DNA of 37,154 nt from Shinella sp. UYSO24 (GTDB lineage Bacteria > Pseudomonadota > Alphaproteobacteria > Rhizobiales > Rhizobiaceae): assembly GCA_902167985.1 (NCBI GenBank), contig CABHNZ010000035.1:1-37154 (forward strand), written 5' to 3'. Below, piece after piece: positions 26,496 through 35,475 of this stretch (positions within the stretch are counted from its first letter, which is position 1; every line of letters begins with the position of its first letter). The translations under genes were made by a program, and so were the position numbers. The notes under the pieces were generated by a model. It had not been told where the DNA came from and searched no databases. It saw only the letters and a list, made by a program, of their open reading frames with translations.

Positions 26496-26515
26496 TTAAC
26501 ACAACCTTATGTTAA
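26496..26515 (+). promoter_or_regulatory. Inverted repeat upstream of the PilZ gene
   Basis: TTAACA (26496-26501) and TGTTAA (26510-26515) form an inverted repeat with an 8-bp spacer, 52 bp before the PilZ start. This could be an operator or a diverged CtrA-type site. There is no further support. Confidence 0.25.
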
Positions 26516-26567
26516 CGGCTGACGCCTATCCTCCGTGGCTACTCAAGACCAGAAAAGCCACCGATCG

Positions 26568-27179
26568 ATGTTCAACTTCCAGTCGGCCCAGACGACCGCC
26601 TCCAGTGCCGCGCCCGCTCCGGGCGCCTTCCAGCGCGTGGGCATCAGTGTCGCCGGACGTCTCATGCTGGAAGACCATGAGGAATATACCTGCCAGGTGA
26701 CAGACATGTCGCCGGGTGACGTGGCGATCCTGTGCGCCGGACGACCGCGCATGGATGAACGGGTCATTGCCTATCTTGAACATATCGGTCGGCTCGAAGG
26801 CTATGTGCTTTCGGTCAATCCCGCCGGCTTCGTCATGTCGATCACGGCAACCGAGCGCAAGCGCGAGAAACTCGCAGCCCAGCTCACCTGGATTGCCAAC
26901 AAGCACGAGCTTGGCCTTCCGGAAGACCGTCGTCACGACCGCCTGACGCCGCGTCAGACACGTTCGGAAATCGTCCTCGAAGACGGCCGTCGTTACGCCT
27001 GCCGGATCATGGACCTTTCGCTTTCGGGCGCCGCCATCGATATAGAGATCCGCCCTGCCCTCGGCACGCCGATCAAGCTTGGCCATATGCGCGGTCGCGT
27101 CGTGCGCCATTTCATGGAAGGCGTGGCCATCGAGTTCAGCTCGGTTCAGTCGCGTGAGTCGCTCACCGAATTCCTCTGA
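26568..27179 (+). CDS. PilZ-domain protein, probably two PilZ folds
   Basis: PilZ domains bind cyclic di-GMP. The C-terminal one (about residues 105-200) has RHDRLTPR and DLSLSGAAI, fitting the RxxxR and D/NxSxxG motifs. The N-terminal one (about 20-95) has TDMSPGD in place of the second motif and probably does not bind. Total length is 203 residues from ATG 26568. An in-frame GTG at 26535 would add 11 residues (MATQDQKSHRS when read as Met) and is a plausible alternative, since neither has a strong ribosome-binding site. It may link c-di-GMP to motility or surface polysaccharide. Confidence 0.82.
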   Translation: MFNFQSAQTTASSAAPAPGAFQRVGISVAGRLMLEDHEEYTCQVTDMSPGDVAILCAGRPRMDERVIAYLEHIGRLEGYVLSVNPAGFVMSITATERKREKLAAQLTWIANKHELGLPEDRRHDRLTPRQTRSEIVLEDGRRYACRIMDLSLSGAAIDIEIRPALGTPIKLGHMRGRVVRHFMEGVAIEFSSVQSRESLTEFL

Positions 27180-27779
27180 GCATCGATATCGCCGGGTGAC
27201 ACGGCGGCATCACTCCATCGCACACTGCCCTCGGCCTGAGCGATGAACCGCAGCGTCTCTTGAACGGCCTGAGCCCCGCCCCCGCCGCCTCTATTTTCTT
27301 CTTCTCTACTGTTTCATTGCGATGCGATCCCTGTTTGGGACAGCAGATGACGGCATTCGCCTTTTCTCACGCAGATGCACGGCGAAAAAAATGTCTCTTT
27401 TCGAGAATTATTTTTGGCTCCCCATGCCGGCGATACAGGCGAAATAGCGCTCTTTCCCGCAGTCATCGCGCATCAGAACCCGGCTCGCCGCAACATGACG
27501 GCGCCTGCGGCATTTACCTTACCAAGGCAGACCGGCATCAGCCACCCCGGTGAAAGCCCGGCAGCGCAAGCCCTGCAGCCTTTACCCGGCCATTGGCAGC
27601 AAGACCGGACGCCCCGCAAAACCTAACGCGACAGCGGGCATTTTAAGCGAATTTTCTGCGCATTCGATGCGTGTTTTCATCAATATCAATTAGAATAAGC
27701 ATCTGATTTTACTTCGCTATTTTGCTGTCGATCAAAAACTTGATGGCATTGTCCTCCCAACAACGGGGAGACAAGAAAA
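27180..27779. other. 600-bp intergenic region, AT-rich near the downstream gene
   Basis: I see no convincing gene here. The first 450 bp have normal base composition and only unconvincing short frames. From about 27640 to 27760 the sequence becomes clearly AT-rich (CATCAATATCAATTAGAATA and similar), in contrast to its surroundings. This marks a likely promoter region for the cysteine peptidase at 27780, perhaps for a regulator that prefers AT-rich DNA such as MucR/Ros. The ribosome-binding site GGGGAG sits at about 27766-27771. Confidence 0.4.
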
Positions 27780-28409
27780 ATGAACAACCGTAAGGGACTT
27801 GGCCTCGCAATCGCGGCCGCCGCATTTGCACTTTCCTTCATCGCACCGATTGGACCATCGTTTGCGATGAACATTGCCAACTCGGGCGCCATGCGCGTTC
27901 TCGGCCCGGCCACGCAGCCGATCGGCCATTACGAGTTCTGCAAGATCTATGTCAGCGAATGCGCCAAGACCTATAGCGATCAGGGACCGCTTGGCCTGAC
28001 GGAAGACAAGTGGCGCACGCTGCTCGACGTCAACTATACGGTCAACACGACGATCAAGCCGATGACCGACATGGAACTCTACGGCGTCGAGGAAAAGTGG
28101 GCCTACCCCACTTATGCGGGCGACTGCGAAGACTATGTGCTGCTGAAGCGCAAGATGCTCATGCAGAAGGGTTTTCACCCCTCCGACCTGCTGATCACCG
28201 TCGTCCTGCAGCCGAATGGCGAAGGCCATGCAGTCCTGACCGTTCGCACCGACCGCGGCGACTTCATCCTCGACAACATGCGCAACAAGGTTCTGCTCTG
28301 GGCCGATACGGAATACACCTATCTCAAGCGCCAGGCCAATGACGATCCGGGCCGCTGGGTCAAGCTGCAGGACGGCCGCACGATGGCGGTAGGCAGCGTC
28401 ACCAAGTAA
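27780..28409 (+). CDS. Bacterial transglutaminase-like cysteine peptidase (BTLCP, DUF920)
   Basis: The product is 209 residues with a cleavable signal peptide (core LAIAAAAFALSFIAP, likely cleavage after FAM). The catalytic triad of the BTLCP family is visible: Cys in GDCEDYVLLKR, His in GHAVLTVRTD and Asp in FILDNMRN. Relatives such as LapG cut surface adhesins in the periplasm, but in rhizobia many paralogs have no known target. GGGGAG about 8 nt upstream supports ATG 27780. An AT-rich region precedes it. Confidence 0.9.
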   Translation: MNNRKGLGLAIAAAAFALSFIAPIGPSFAMNIANSGAMRVLGPATQPIGHYEFCKIYVSECAKTYSDQGPLGLTEDKWRTLLDVNYTVNTTIKPMTDMELYGVEEKWAYPTYAGDCEDYVLLKRKMLMQKGFHPSDLLITVVLQPNGEGHAVLTVRTDRGDFILDNMRNKVLLWADTEYTYLKRQANDDPGRWVKLQDGRTMAVGSVTK

Positions 28410-28445
28410 GTGTGACGCCCCCTGCCGGCGCCGATGAGATGTTAA

Positions 28446-28471
28446 TTAACTGCGCATTAACCATCATTAAC
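28446..28471 (+). promoter_or_regulatory. Candidate CtrA-binding site cluster
   Basis: TTAA-CTGCGCA-TTAAC (28446-28461) matches the CtrA consensus TTAA-N7-TTAAC exactly. A third TTAAC follows at 28467-28471 with a 6-bp spacer, and another TTAA lies at 28442. The cluster is about 110 bp upstream of the membrane-anchored protein at 28579. CtrA is the cell-cycle regulator of alphaproteobacteria. Binding is not shown. Confidence 0.4.
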
Positions 28472-28578
28472 GATACTGCCGTCATCCCCGTGGCGGCGGT
28501 ATCGCGCGTTTGCGCCCGACGTCCGGAATGTCCCGACAGAGCTCGGGGCAACACGCAACGGCCAGAACGGAGCCGATC

Positions 28579-29340
28579 ATGGCAGCCCACCTCCCCGCCT
28601 CGGACGAGGATCAGGAAAGCCCGCTGATCTCCACAGGGTTCATGTTGCGCCTGACGGCCGCGATTGCGGCGATCGCATTCCTCACGGCCCTGATCAGCGT
28701 CGGCGGACAGTGGTTTGGCGCACGCATAGCGCTTGCCGGTCACACCGAGAGCACTGCACCGGTCTCCGTCGAGATCGGCCAGGATCGACTGGCTATTCCC
28801 GCCAACACGATCCGTTTTCCGGACCAACGCCGAAACGGCCCGACCGAACGCCTCGATCTCTATGTGACATGGCCGCAGATGCAGGGCTACAGCCGCGCGG
28901 AGCGGCTGCGGTTCGACGATGTCTCGATCCCTTCCTCCCTGATATTCCTGCAGATGTCGGAGGGCACCATGTCGCGAGACATGTCTGGCCGGCTTCAGCC
29001 GATCTACAGCAAGCTCTTCGAGGGCAAGCCGGAGCAAGGCCCTTTCGGCCTTACCCTCCATCATCTGCGCAAGGATAGCGGCTATGGCTCGGAAGTGGTC
29101 CTGACAGGTCCCGCAAAGGGCGCCGACACCTATGTCGTGCGCTGCCTCCTGCCGGCCGCCGGAGAGGCCGCAACCAGCAGCGACTGCCAGCGCGACGTGC
29201 TCGTCGGCGACAATCTTTCGGTCCTCTACCGATTCTCTTCCGGCCAGCTCAGCGACTGGCAGCGGATCGACGACAGCGTTCACGCTTTCGTCACGGCACA
29301 CCTCACCGAGGGTGTGCAAAAGGCCGAAAAAGCCCGGTAA
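28579..29340 (+). CDS. Membrane-anchored protein of unknown function
   Basis: The product is 253 residues. A short polar N-terminus is followed by one hydrophobic segment at about 22-42 (MLRLTAAIAAIAFLTALI). A soluble, probably periplasmic domain with RFPDQRRNGPTERLDLYVTW and a C-terminal pair of Cys residues (VRCLLPA, SDCQRD) follows. I recall similar proteins in Rhizobiaceae but no function. GGAG about 6 nt upstream supports ATG 28579. A possible CtrA site lies upstream, and the dacA-like gene follows 138 bp downstream. Confidence 0.65.
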   Translation: MAAHLPASDEDQESPLISTGFMLRLTAAIAAIAFLTALISVGGQWFGARIALAGHTESTAPVSVEIGQDRLAIPANTIRFPDQRRNGPTERLDLYVTWPQMQGYSRAERLRFDDVSIPSSLIFLQMSEGTMSRDMSGRLQPIYSKLFEGKPEQGPFGLTLHHLRKDSGYGSEVVLTGPAKGADTYVVRCLLPAAGEAATSSDCQRDVLVGDNLSVLYRFSSGQLSDWQRIDDSVHAFVTAHLTEGVQKAEKAR

Positions 29341-29478
29341 AACCTCGATAAAATGCGGTCCACGTCGTCAACCTGCTGTTCATCATAAACGACTTGGTAA
29401 CGCTATCCCCCTACATTGCTTGGCAACGGTCGCAAGGGGACGGCGGCCGGAAGTAATTACAATCATCATGCAAAAGCG

Positions 29479-30938
29479 ATGAGTGCGGCAGTGTCGAACA
29501 GCATGTTCTCCATTGGACACAAAAAGAGTGTCATGGCGGCTCCGGGGCGTTTCCTCGGTTATATTCTTTCCTTGGCCATGGCCTTCACGCTGGTGGCGGC
29601 ACCTGCGGAAGTGCAGGCAGCGAGCGGCGGCCCCAAGTTCGCCGGCATCGTTGTCGATGCACGCACCGGCAAGGTCCTCTACGGTGAAGACCCGGATGGC
29701 CTGCGCTATCCGGCATCCCTCACCAAGATGATGACGCTCTATCTGACGTTCGAGGCGCTTGAGGCGCATCGTTTCAGTGTCGACACGCTCGTTCCCGTTT
29801 CCGCCCATGCAGCCGGCCAGGCCCCGACGAAGCTCGGCGTTCGCCCCGGCGGCAAGGTGACGGTCGATCAGGCCATTCGTGCCATCGTGACACGCTCGGC
29901 CAATGACATGGCGACCGCACTCGGCGAAATGGTCGCCGGCGGTTCCGAAGACCGCTTTGCCCAGATGATGACGCAAAGGCCCGCGCTCTCGGCATGACGC
30001 GTACGACCTACCGCAATGCCAACGGCCTGCCGAACACCGCACAGATGACGACGGCGCGTGATCAGGCGCGTCTCGGCATCGCCCTTCGCCAGCACTTCCC
30101 GCAGTATTACGGCTATTTCTCGATCCGCAGCTTCACCTTCGGCAAGCAGTATATCGGCAACCACAACCATCTGGTCGGCACTGTGCCGGGCGTTGACGGC
30201 ATCAAGACCGGCTATACCCGCGCTGCCGGCAGCAACCTTGCGACCTCGGTCAAGATCGATGGCCGTTCGATGGTTGCCGTCATTCTCGGTGGTCGCTCCA
30301 GCGCTGCCCGTGACGCAACCATGCGCAAGCTCGTTGCCGAATACCTGCCGAAAGCCTCCCGCGGTGGCGAAACCAACCTGATTTCCGCCGTCTCTCCGCC
30401 GCCGGCCCCGGTTGCACCGGTACGCTCGGTTCCGGCCGTTGCGGCAGAGGCATCCGACGTGCGTGAAGTCGCGGGTCTCGGACTGCCCAATAGCGGCCCT
30501 GTGCCGAACGCCCGCTACGAGGAAGAACCGGCAACGGTCGCCTATGCCGGCGAATCGGCCCGCAAGCGCTCCGCTGCCGAAGCCCTCGACACGGCCATGG
30601 CCGGATCGCCGGCTGCCAAGCGCGCCGCCAAGGCGCAGCGTGCGGATAGCGTCGATGAAGTCACGACCGCCTCGACTGCCGGCCGCGACATGTCCGGCTG
30701 GGTGATCCAGATCGGCGCATCGCCGAGCCAGAAGATGGCGCTCGACCTTCTTCAGGACGCACAGGACAAGGGTGGCCGGGCGCTGCGCGCGGCAAAGCCC
30801 TACACGGTCGCCTTCAACAGCAACGGTTCGCAGGTCTACCGCGCCCGCTTCGGCGGCTTCGATGACCAGAAGGCTGCCGTGGAAGCCTGCAGCGCGCTCA
30901 AGAAGAAGGGCGTCAGCTGCTGGGCCTCGGCACAGTAA
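29479..30938 (+). CDS. D-alanyl-D-alanine carboxypeptidase with SPOR domain (one single-base deletion)
   Basis: This is a low-molecular-weight penicillin-binding protein that trims peptidoglycan stem peptides. After an N-terminal signal peptide (ends near VQAASGG), the S11 peptidase domain has the SxxK motif Ser80-Leu-Thr-Lys83, Ser140-Ala-Asn142 and Lys243-Thr-Gly245. An Ala/Pro-rich linker leads to a C-terminal SPOR domain (about 410-486; GWVIQIGASPSQ to VYRARFGGFDDQKAA), which binds denuded glycan at septa. The frame breaks near 29973 (ACGCAAAG should be ACGGCAAAG). One added base gives 486 residues. The start is uncertain: ATG 29479, 29503 and 29533 all leave a signal peptide. Confidence 0.9.
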
Positions 30939-30947
30939 TGAAGAATG

Positions 30948-30980
30948 AGGCGGCTCGGCAGCATCTGCCGGGCCTCCTTT
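30948..30980 (+). terminator. Possible terminator after the carboxypeptidase gene
   Basis: The imperfect stem GAGGC...CGGCAG / CTGCCG...GCCTC has a 3-nt apex and an internal bulge, and is followed by a short CTTTG. It lies 10 bp after the stop. The T run is poor. Confidence 0.35.
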
Positions 30981-31374
30981 GTCCAAATGCCGCGGCGCGT
31001 ATCGGCGCGGTGAAATCTCGAATGTAATGTGTAACGGGGTTTCCGATGGGAATGAATGAAAACGGTGCGGACACGTTTGGTCCCGCACGCAGCCAGAGGG
31101 CAAAGGGCATAGCGCTCAACCCTCTCCATGAGGCAGCCATGCGACTTGCAGGTCTCGGCATGAACGGTCTTGGGATCGGTAGCCGTGGGATAAACGGTTT
31201 CGGCATCAACAAGTCTCGCGAGAAGACCAAGGATCTGGTGACGATGCTGCTCAGCCACGCGCCCGCGCCTGGCGTCACTCCCAGCCGGAAGCCAAGATCC
31301 ACCTGCATGTCACGTCGCGGGCCGGCCGTTCGCCGATCCGCATGAAACTTCGCTGACCCGTCAGCCCCGATCGA
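30981..31374. other. Intergenic region of about 390 bp without a confident gene
   Basis: A plus-strand frame from 31046 to 31345 encodes a short repetitive segment (GLGMNGLGIGSRGINGFG). Just beyond, a frame one base off (same sense as the other deletions) ends with AKIHLHVTSRAGRSPIRMKL and a stop at about 31358. The minus strand is also open here. Codon bias is weaker than in the neighbours on either strand, so I do not call a gene. The repeated GG-(A/C)T-AAACGGT-like units may be the reason several frames stay open. Confidence 0.3.
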
Positions 31375-31812
31375 TCAGAGCAGGCCGAGTTCGGCCAGCT
31401 CGCGCCGCAGATCTTCTGGAAGTGCCGTGACGTCATCACCCAGGCCGGTGAGATCGCGCGGCGCTTCTTCCGTTTTGAGGTAACGCCATCCCTGGAAGGG
31501 GCGCTTGGGCTGCGGCGCCGTCTCGATGACTTCCGGGCCAAGCACCAGGTCGCAGCGCTGGATGCCGTCGCCGCCGGTAAAGGTCGTGATGTCGAGAAGT
31601 TTTTGACGAGCGGAGACCTGCCCCTTGATCACCCAGTAGAGCGAACCGCCGTCGAGCAATTCCTCGACGCGCTTCGGCACCATGCGGGTCGTGTGGGTGC
31701 TGTGCGGCTCAAGGCCGGCAGCAATCGCCGACAGCGAGCGCTGCGCGACCCATTCACGAAGATCGTCGATACTGTCTGCACCGACGCAGAGCTTGATGAG
31801 ATGAAGAGCCAT
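31375..31812 (-). CDS. DUF1489 family protein
   Basis: The 145-residue intact product starts MALHLIKLCVGADSIDDLREW and carries THTTRMVPKRVEELLDGGSL and YWVIKGQVSARQKLLDI, matching the alphaproteobacterial DUF1489 family of unknown function. It is cytoplasmic, with no signal or membrane helix. AAGGGAAGG immediately upstream supports ATG 31812. It lies about 115 bp downstream of sdaA on the same strand. Confidence 0.88.
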   Translation of the reverse strand: MALHLIKLCVGADSIDDLREWVAQRSLSAIAAGLEPHSTHTTRMVPKRVEELLDGGSLYWVIKGQVSARQKLLDITTFTGGDGIQRCDLVLGPEVIETAPQPKRPFQGWRYLKTEEAPRDLTGLGDDVTALPEDLRRELAELGLL

Positions 31813-31927
31813 GCCTTCCCTTCAAGACCCAAAGCCGGCGAAGGTCAAGCCGCACGTCAGCGTCCGGCTTTCTCCTCCACAGTGATGCCCTGCGTAAGCT
31901 TCAGCGTGAAACCCGCTCTTGCTGGTC

Positions 31928-33327
31928 TCAGCATTCGACCACATTGACGGCGAGGCCGCCGGTGGAGGTTTCCTTGTATTTCTCGCTCATGTCATTGCCG
32001 GTCTGGCGCATGGTCTCGATACAGGCGTCGAGCGGCACGAAATGGGTGCCGTCGCCCTTGATCGCCAGCGAAGCTGCCGTGACCGCCTTGACCGCGCCAA
32101 GCGCATTGCGCTCGATGCACGGCACCTGCACGAGGCCGGCGATCGGATCGCAGGTCATGCCGAGATGGTGTTCAAGTGCGATCTCGGCGGCATTCTCGAT
32201 CTGCTCGGGCGATCCGCCGAGCACTGAGGCAAGCCCTGCAGCCGCCATGGCAGCCGCCGAGCCCACCTCGCCCTGACAGCCGACTTCGGCGCCGGAGATC
32301 GAGGCATTGTGCTTGATGATGCCGCCGACGGCAGCAGCCGTCAGGAGGAAGTTGCGAACATCCTCTTCGGTCGCATCCTCATGGAAATGCAGGAAATAGC
32401 GGATGGTCGCGGGAATGACGCCGGCCGCACCATTGGTCGGCGCGGTGACGACGCGGCCGCCGCCGGCATTTTCCTCGTTGACGGCCATCGCGTAGACCGA
32501 GAGCCAGTCATTGGCGAGGAGCGGGTTCAGCCGGTTGGAGCGCCATTCGGCATTGAGCTTATCGTGGATGTCGCGAGCGCGGCGCTTGACCTTGAGACCG
32601 CCCGGCATGATGCCGTCAACCTTCAGGCCGCGGTCGATGCAGTTCTTCATCGCAGCCCAGATACGGTCGAGACCGGCATCCAGTTCCTCGGCGCTCATCT
32701 TGGTCAGTTCGTTGGCGCGCTTCATCTGGGCGATCGTCAGACCGGCACCGCGCGACATGTCGAGCATCTGGCGGGCCGAGGCAAAGGGATAGGGCACGCG
32801 GTCAGAGCTTGCCGTCTTCTTCTGCGCCTTCATGGCTTCGAGTTCGGTATCGGTGACGACGAAGCCGCCGCCGATCGAATAATAGATCCGCTTGAGGAGC
32901 AGCCTTCCCTCATGATCAAAGGCGGAGAAGCTCATGCCGTTTGCATGGCCGGGAAGCGGCTGCTTCTTGTCGAAGATCAGATCGGTTTCCGGCTTGAAAT
33001 CATAGGCCGGATGACCGGGCGGCGTCACCTTGCCGCTGCGCTCCACGCCCGAGATGATCTCGTCCATGTGATCCGGATCGACCGTGTGCGGCTCCTCGCC
33101 CATCAGGCCGAGGATGACCGCCCTGCCGTCCCATGACCGATGCCCGTATAGGCAAGCGAGCCATGCAGGCTGACCTTGAGCGCGGTGACATGAGCGCCGG
33201 CCGGGCGCGGCCATTCGTTGGACAGGACGAGCGCCAGAAAACGGGTGGCAGCCGACATCGGCCCCATCGTGTGCGAGCTCGAAGGGCCGATACCGATCTT
33301 GAAGACATCGAAGACGGAAAGAAACAT
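31928..33327 (-). CDS. L-serine ammonia-lyase (one single-base deletion)
   Basis: The enzyme deaminates L-serine to pyruvate using a [4Fe-4S] cluster. The single-chain form has the beta domain first (MFLSVFDVFKIGIGPSSSHT, then MGPM) and the alpha domain after it. Cluster ligands are the Cys residues in AEVGCQGEVG, GMTCDPIAG and QVPCIERN. TAPTNGAAGVIPA and NASISGAE are typical. The frame breaks near 33125: GGACGGCAGGG lacks one base, and GTDRAVILGL is restored by adding it. The product is then 466 residues. AGGA lies about 5 nt before ATG 33327. Common symbols are sdaA or sdaB. Confidence 0.93.
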
Positions 33328-33390
33328 GGTGTCCTGCTGGTCCTGATCCGTGACGCGACCATGGTCGCGCCTGTTATCCTGTGGCGAAGG

Positions 33391-33633
33391 CTAGGCCAAT
33401 CTGCGGCTCTGCCCATGCGGCCGCCCGACATTCCATTTCATGGCCGCGACATCGGTGCCGGATACGGAAGATATGGCCATGCTGCGGCCGCATTGCGACG
33501 CGCTCATAGCACGCCACCGCGACAGGACAAGCGTAACATTGGCCATGAACATTCCCGCCGTGATCCCCGCCTTCATCGCAAGGCTTGCCGTGCCGCCCGA
33601 AACAAAGCAAGAGAGACCAGTGATCGGCTCCAT
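33391..33633 (-). CDS. Doubtful small membrane-type frame between sdaA and the DUF599 gene
   Basis: The minus-strand frame of 80 codons starts MEPITGLSCFVSGG and has one hydrophobic segment (ITAGMFMANVTLVL). GGGGG lies just before the ATG. A shift of one base near the end (same sense as other deletions) would continue to 33374. No family is recognised, and the 320-bp gap otherwise holds nothing I can identify apart from the two divergent promoters that must be there. It may be spurious. Confidence 0.25.
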   Translation of the reverse strand: MEPITGLSCFVSGGTASLAMKAGITAGMFMANVTLVLSRWRAMSASQCGRSMAISSVSGTDVAAMKWNVGRPHGQSRRLA

Positions 33634-33648
33634 CCCCCGGCAGACCCC

Positions 33649-34341
33649 ATGATTCTGGCAGATTACATCGCTCTTGCCCTGTTTGCCCTGCTCTGGGGCC
33701 TCTATTCCTGGTTCACCGCCGGATCAGGCTCACGATTGCTGCCGCGCCTCAGCCTCAACAGGGCGATGGCCGAGCGGCGGCATCGCTGGATCTACAATTC
33801 GCTGAAGCGCGACATCCGGATGATCGACACGCAGATCTTCGCCGGTCTGCAGAACGGCACGGCATTTTTCGCCACGTCGTCGATGTTTGCGCTCGGCAGC
33901 TGCTTTGCCTTGCTCGGCGCCACCGAAAAGGTGGATCAGGTGTTTTCCAACCTGCCGCTCGTGCCCTATGGCGGCCGTACGGCCTTCGAACTCAAGGTCG
34001 GCGGACTGGCCTTTCTCTTCGGCTATGCCTTCTTCAAGTTCGGCTGGGCCTACCGGCTGTTCAACTATTGCACCATTCTGTTCGGCGCCCTGCCGATGAC
34101 GCGGGAGGCGGAGGCCAATCCGGCAGCGGCCCACAAGGCGGCCGATCACGTCGTCAGAATGAACACGATCGCCGCCAGCCACTTCAATGCGGGCCTGCGT
34201 ACACTCTTTCTGTCGATCGGCTATCTCGGCTGGTTTGCCGGGCCCTATATGTTCATGGCAACGACAATCGTCATCGTCGTTGCCCTGCTGCGCCGCCAGT
34301 ATTTCTCCGAGGCGCGGCTTGCCATCATGGAAGACGACTGA
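33649..34341 (+). CDS. DUF599 domain membrane protein
   Basis: The 230-residue intact product has four hydrophobic segments: ILADYIALALFALLWGLYSW at the N-terminus, then around FFATSSMFALGSCFALLG, LAFLFGYAFFKFGWAY and MFMATTIVIVVALL. Charged motifs NRAMAERRHRWI and RDIRMIDTQI after the first helix are typical of DUF599, a family of unknown function. ATG 33649 lacks a clear ribosome-binding site but is the only start before the first helix. It lies 12 bp upstream of the DUF1624 gene, so the two are probably co-transcribed. Confidence 0.85.
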   Translation: MILADYIALALFALLWGLYSWFTAGSGSRLLPRLSLNRAMAERRHRWIYNSLKRDIRMIDTQIFAGLQNGTAFFATSSMFALGSCFALLGATEKVDQVFSNLPLVPYGGRTAFELKVGGLAFLFGYAFFKFGWAYRLFNYCTILFGALPMTREAEANPAAAHKAADHVVRMNTIAASHFNAGLRTLFLSIGYLGWFAGPYMFMATTIVIVVALLRRQYFSEARLAIMEDD

Positions 34342-34353
34342 GGACATACCGAT

Positions 34354-35396
34354 TTGAGTGCCGCCGACAGCAATTCGCACCAGATGCCTGAGCGCATGAC
34401 GGACCGTATTCCGCGTATTCAACTGATCGATACGCTGCGCGGCCTCGCCCTGATTGCCATGGCATCCTACCATTTCACCTGGGATCTCGAATATTTCGGC
34501 TATGTCGATCCCGGTACGGCAACCTCGGGCTTCTTCCGCATCTATGCGCGCTGCATTGCCAGCACGTTCCTGTTTCTGGCCGGCGTTTCGCTGGTGCTGG
34601 CCCATGGCCGCGGCATCCGCTGGGCGGCCTTCCGCAAGCGTCTCTATATGGTCGCGGCGCCGCACTACTGATCAGCGTCGCCACATGGTTCATTTTCCAG
34701 AATGAATGGATCTATTTCGGCATCCTGCACAACATGACGGTCAGCAGCCTGATCGGCCTTCTCTTCGTGCGCCTGCCCTGGTTCGTGCCCGGCCTCGTCG
34801 CAATCGCCATCGTCGGCGCCATGGTGACGGACTATGCGTTGATGCCGGGGCTGATGGATACGCCGCTCTTCGACAGCCGCTGGCTGAGCTGGATCGGCTT
34901 TGCCGAAATGCCGCCGCGCTCCAACGACTATGTTCCGGTCTTTCCATGGATCGCCGCCGTGCTTGCCGGTATCGCGATTGCCGGATTGGTCCTTTCGCGT
35001 GGCTGGCATTCCCGGCTTGCGGCAGTTCAGACGAAACACAACATCCTGACCAAAGCCGGCCGGCACAGCCTTGCCTTCTACCTCATCCACCAGCCGGTGT
35101 TGCTCGCCCTGCTCTATCTCTTCTCATACGTTCACCCAGCACCGCCGCCGGATCCGCGGCTGACCTACATGATGAGCTGCCAGCAGAGCTGCGTGGGCGA
35201 AGCCAATGACACGAAGCTCTGCACTTATTTCTGCTCCTGCACCGCCGACCGGCTGACTACGGAACACCTGATGACGCCGCTGCAGAACGGCACGATCACC
35301 CCGCAAGACGGCCGGATCACTCAAATGGCGCAGGAATGTTCGATCATGCCCGATCCGGATGCGGCAAAGCCGGGGCAATCGACACCCAAGCCGTAA
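34354..35396 (+). CDS. DUF1624 / heparan-alpha-glucosaminide N-acetyltransferase-like membrane protein (one single-base deletion)
   Basis: The polytopic product starts with the family signature RIQLIDTLRGLALIAMASYH and the conserved FTWDLEYFGY, then ASTFLFLAGVSLVLAHGRG. The frame breaks near 34659: GTCGCGGCGCCGCAC should read GTCGCGGCGGCCGCAC. One added base gives ALLISVATWFIF and 347 residues. LTKAGRHSLAFYLIHQPVLL is the last membrane helix. The C-terminal soluble part has five closely spaced cysteines (MMSCQQSCVG to CTYFCSCTAD), which is unusual and could bind metal or form disulfides. TTG 34354 is chosen because AGGA lies 9 nt upstream; ATGs at 34384 and 34399 are alternatives. Confidence 0.82.
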
Positions 35397-35420
35397 GTCA
35401 TTCCAACCAGTCAACATGCA

Positions 35421-35451
35421 AAAGGGCCGCCGGATATTCCGGCGGCCCTTT
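35421..35451. terminator. Bidirectional Rho-independent terminator
   Basis: A 13-bp stem AAAGGGCCGCCGG (35421-35433) / CCGGCGGCCCTTT (35439-35451) has a 5-nt loop. A and T runs are part of both ends, so it can act in both directions between the convergent genes ending at 35396 (plus) and 35476 (minus). Confidence 0.85.
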
Positions 35452-35475
35452 CGTCATTCGTTCATCCGGTGAGGC

